Assembly: GCF_009296165.1 (NCBI RefSeq)
Contig: NZ_VUAZ01000067.1
Location: 1 to 34,718 of the forward strand
DNA length: 34,718 nucleotides
Source: Pseudomonas kitaguniensis
Lineage (GTDB): Bacteria; Pseudomonadota; Gammaproteobacteria; Pseudomonadales; Pseudomonadaceae
Reading direction: 5' to 3'
Made by a program: the position numbers and the translations under genes
Part shown: one piece after another, positions 32,401-34,718 of the stretch
How the letters are laid out: every line of letters begins with the position of its first letter
Position numbering within the stretch: position 1 is the first letter of the stretch
Notes under the pieces: generated by a model
Told to the model about the DNA's origin: nothing
The model's input: the letters and a program-made list of their open reading frames with translations, nothing else
Database searches by the model: none

Positions 32401-32894
32401 GCGCACCGCGAATTCACCGTGCTCGTACACCGTGTCGACGCAACGGTAGCCGCTGGCTTCGAGGCGCGTGCGCATTTGCTCTACATCCAGCTTCTGGCCG
32501 ATGTCCAGCACCAGGCTGCTGCCCAGCAGGAACTTGGTCGGCGCCAGGCGATGCAGCGCGTGGTGATCGGCACCACCAGTACGCCGTGGGCCAGTTCCGG
32601 CAAGCGGTACAGGCTGGCGATGCGCTGGGAAATGATGTCCTGATGCGGCGAGAACAGGTCGTAGGGCAGGGTTTCCCAGTCCGGGAAATGCAGCACCGGC
32701 AAATCGGGGGCGAAGAAGCTCAGCTCCTGCTCCAGCCGCTCGGCGCTTTGGCTGTCGGCGGTGAGCAGCAGGGTAAAGCGTTTGGCTGCACTGGCAGCCT
32801 CGGCAATGGCCAGGCTCAGGGCGGCACCGGGCAAATTGCCCCAGTGCTGTTTACCTGCCGCGGCAGGGAGAAGCGGTAGACGCAGAACGGGCAC
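29446..32894 (-). pseudogene. mfd: Transcription-repair coupling factor Mfd, frameshifted near the N-terminus
   Basis: Mfd removes RNA polymerase stalled at DNA lesions and recruits UvrA. The downstream frame holds the RNA-polymerase-interacting domain, Walker A GDVGFGKTE (about residues 629-637 of the full protein), DEEHRFG, TATPIPRTLNMA and the C-terminal domain. The first 128 residues lie in another frame, from GTG 32894 (VPVLRLPLLPAAAGKQHWGN) to VVPITT. One missing base near 32559 explains the break: ACCACGCGCTG stands where ACCACGGCGCTG would continue as ALHRLAPTKF. Restored, the protein has 1149 residues, as in E. coli (1148). As written, the gene is split and lacks a start for the main part. 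A candidate promoter lies at 32932-32961. Confidence 0.93.
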
Positions 32895-32931
32895 GGAAGG
32901 TTGAGCTCCAAGCGTTGCGACAAAGTCGGTA

Positions 32932-32961
32932 ATTGTAACGGCCCCAGGTGCCGCCTGTCAG
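32932..32961 (-). promoter_or_regulatory. Candidate sigma-70 promoter of mfd
   Basis: Read on the minus strand: CTGACA (32961-32956), 18-base spacer, TACAAT (32937-32932). Transcription would start about 30 bases before the GTG at 32894. Confidence 0.6.
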
Positions 32962-33181
32962 TTGCTGACTGAGCCTATTACGGTTTGTGGGAAATGTAGT
33001 GGCTAAGACAAACAATGCAGCCTTTTGACTCAATATGTAGTGCCCAAATGCGCGTAGTTTTCGGAGGGTTACGGACAAGTCGGCCTCGCGGCTCAACAAG
33101 TGGCCTTCTGGAAGCCGCGTATTTACTGGCCTGTAGCGGGGTGTCGATTTTTCGCAAGCACTTTTTGTTAGGGCGCGCGCA

Positions 33182-33211
33182 TTGCTCCGAGGGTGGTCGG
33201 GGCGGCATAAT
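33182..33211 (+). promoter_or_regulatory. Candidate sigma-70 promoter of gap
   Basis: TTGCTC (33182-33187), 18-base spacer, CATAAT (33206-33211), about 40 bases before the GTG start. The -35 matches four of six consensus bases and the -10 five of six. Confidence 0.5.
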
Positions 33212-33250
33212 GTAGCCCCTTTTTTCTGCCCCTACATGTGGAAGGTTCCC

Positions 33251-34698
33251 GTGACTCAGAAGCCCGACCAGTGTCTTGGTGAATGGATCGACCGTGAAGC
33301 GCTCGCTGAAGCGATGATTCCGCTTATCGGTCAGCTGTACCGCAATAACAATGTGGTGAGCTCGATCTATGGCCGCAGCCTGATCAACCAGTCTGTCATC
33401 GCGATTCTCAAAGCCCACCGCTTTGCGCGTCACCGTTCCGCCGACGACAGCGAACTCTCCGTCCACGAAACATTCCCGCTGCTTAAAGCCATGAGCGAGC
33501 TCAAGCTCGGCGCGGCTTCGGTAGACCTGGGCAAACTGGCCTACAAATTCCGCAAAGAAGGTGCCGGCCGCAGCGCCGAGCAGTTCGTGCGTGAAGAAAT
33601 GGCCGACGTGGTCGGTCAGCAAAACGCCGCAGCCCGCAAAGGCACCGACGTTGTGCTGTACGGCTTCGGTCGTATCGGCCGTTTGCTGGCGCGCATCCTG
33701 ATCGAAAAAACCGGCGGCGGCGACGGCCTGCGCTGCGTGCCATCGTGGTGCGCAAAGGCGCCGACAACGACCTGACCAAACGCGCCAGCCTGCTGCGCCG
33801 CGACTCGGTACACGGTCCGTTCAACGGCACCATCGTCATCGACGAAGAAAACAACACCATCACCGCCAACGGTAACCTGATCCAGGTGATCTACGCGAAA
33901 AACCCGGCCGAGGTGGATTACACCCAGTACGGCATCAAGGACGCACTGCTGGTAGACAACACCGGCGTATGGCGTGATGCCGAAGGCCTGGGCCAGCACT
34001 TGGCGTGCCCGGGTATCGACCGCGTTGTGCTGACCGCGCCTGGCAAGGGCAAGCTGAAGAACATCGTGCACGGTATTAACCATGGCGAGATCACGGCTGA
34101 CGACAAGATCGTGTCTGCCGCTTCCTGCACCACCAACGCCATCGTGCCGGTGTTGAAGGCTGTGAATGACAAGTTCGGTATCGTTAACGGTCACGTTGAA
34201 ACGGTTCACTCGTACACCAACGACCAGAACCTGATTGACAACTTCCACAAGGGCGATCGCCGTGGCCGTAGCGCTGCGCTGAACATGGTGATCACCGAGA
34301 CCGGTGCTGCCACTGCTGCTGCCAAGGCGCTGCCTGAGCTGGCCGGCAAGCTGACCGGTAACGCGATTCGCGTTCCAACGCCGAACGTGTCGATGGCGAT
34401 TCTCAACCTGAACCTTGAGAAAGCGGCTACCCGCGAAGAGATGAACGAGTACCTGCGCTATATGGCGCTGCACTCGGACCTGCATAAGCAGATCGACTTT
34501 GTTAATTCGCAGGAAGTGGTTTCCACCGACTTCGTTGGCTCGCGCCATGCGGGTGTGGTGGACGCTGAGGCGACCATTACTCAGGACAATCGTGTAGTGC
34601 TGTATGTGTGGTACGACAACGAGTTCGGCTATAGCTGCCAGGTGGTTCGCGTGATGGAAGACATGGCCGGGGTTAACCCGCCTGCGTTTCCGCGATAA
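33251..34698 (+). pseudogene. gap: Glyceraldehyde-3-phosphate dehydrogenase (long form), frameshifted
   Basis: A glycolytic/gluconeogenic NAD(P)-dependent enzyme, of the long pseudomonad type with about 130 extra N-terminal residues (PA3001-like). The NAD site VVLYGFGRIGRLLA, the catalytic Cys in SAASCTTNAIV, and the His region HVETVHSYTNDQN are intact. At about 33733 the frame breaks within GGDGLR: CTGCGCTGCGT stands where CTGCGCCTGCGT would continue as LRAIVVRKGADND. The first frame stops at 33775. Restoring one C gives 482 residues from GTG 33251, which has AAGG upstream; ATG 33236 (MWKVPVTQ) is an alternative that lacks a ribosome site. Divergent from mfd, as in P. aeruginosa. An error in the sequence is more likely than loss of this enzyme. 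Confidence 0.93.
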
Positions 34699-34718
34699 GC
34701 GTCTGCAGTAATTGAAAA

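Larger units (their letters stand above)
32895..33250. other. 356-bp divergent mfd/gap intergenic region
   Basis: No gene is supported. It contains one promoter in each direction (minus at 32932-32961, plus at 33182-33211) and a short inverted repeat TCAG-TTG-CTGA just beyond the mfd -35. Short open frames on both strands lack ribosome sites. Confidence 0.65.

Noticed and set aside
32551..32580. Programmed ribosomal frameshifting in mfd (also considered for psrA and gap)
   Set aside because: No slippery heptamer or conserved stimulatory structure is evident, and these families are not known to use frameshifting. A missing base explains each case more simply.
33745..34698. A short 317-aa GAPDH starting at an internal codon (MVRKGADND)
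   Set aside because: It would lack the NAD-binding glycine loop, which is found intact in the preceding frame, so it is the second half of one broken gene.

Overview
The window is chromosomal core DNA of a fluorescent pseudomonad, most likely the Pseudomonas fluorescens group. Three things point there. The proteins are Pseudomonas-like throughout. From about 9.5 kb onward the gene order slt - uup - usp - fadBA - topA - sulA/lexA - psrA - nagZ - mfd - gap matches, from memory, the P. aeruginosa PA3020 to PA3001 block. The intergenic spaces carry REP palindromes of the fluorescens type (a TGTGGGAGSGGGCTTGCTC core). No phage, transposase, CRISPR, rRNA or tRNA was seen.

Layout. 0-7.4 kb: acnA (-), rlmM-tusA (+), a MATE efflux pump (-), pdxB (+) and a 57-aa conserved protein (-). 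7.6-14.7 kb: an MsbA-like ABC half-transporter (+), a heptamer tandem repeat, the lytic transglycosylase slt (-), the ABC-F protein uup (+), a universal stress protein (-) and a membrane-anchored unknown (+). 14.7-18.9 kb: a 500-bp leader, then the fadBA beta-oxidation operon and a DUF1653 protein. 19-22.6 kb: topA, a DUF6586-like protein and a 77-aa orphan. 22.7-24.7 kb: the SOS operon lexA-sulA (-) with two LexA boxes, and divergently psrA (+) with two abutting PsrA operators. 24.8-26.2 kb: nagZ and a REP pair. 26.2-32.9 kb: mfd-csiV-SNF2 helicase (-). 33.2-34.7 kb: the long form of glyceraldehyde-3-phosphate dehydrogenase (+).

How the genes work together. The fatty-acid regulator PsrA lies about 9 kb from fadBA, which its family is known to control. 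LexA, SulA, Mfd, TopA and the SNF2-family ATPase concern DNA damage, topology and transcription. Slt, NagZ and CsiV act on peptidoglycan. Most convergent gene pairs are separated by strong bidirectional hairpin terminators.

The most unusual observation is that psrA, mfd and gap, all core genes in the last 10 kb, are each broken by a single-base deletion. In all three the missing base is a C from a GCGCC context on one strand. A shared context in three unrelated conserved genes argues for a systematic sequencing or consensus error more than for real gene loss, but the reads would have to decide. I did not find a convincing new multi-gene system. The best candidates for undescribed elements are a two-tier RNA structure in the nagZ leader and an opposite-strand reading frame with its own correctly oriented terminator in the fadB leader.
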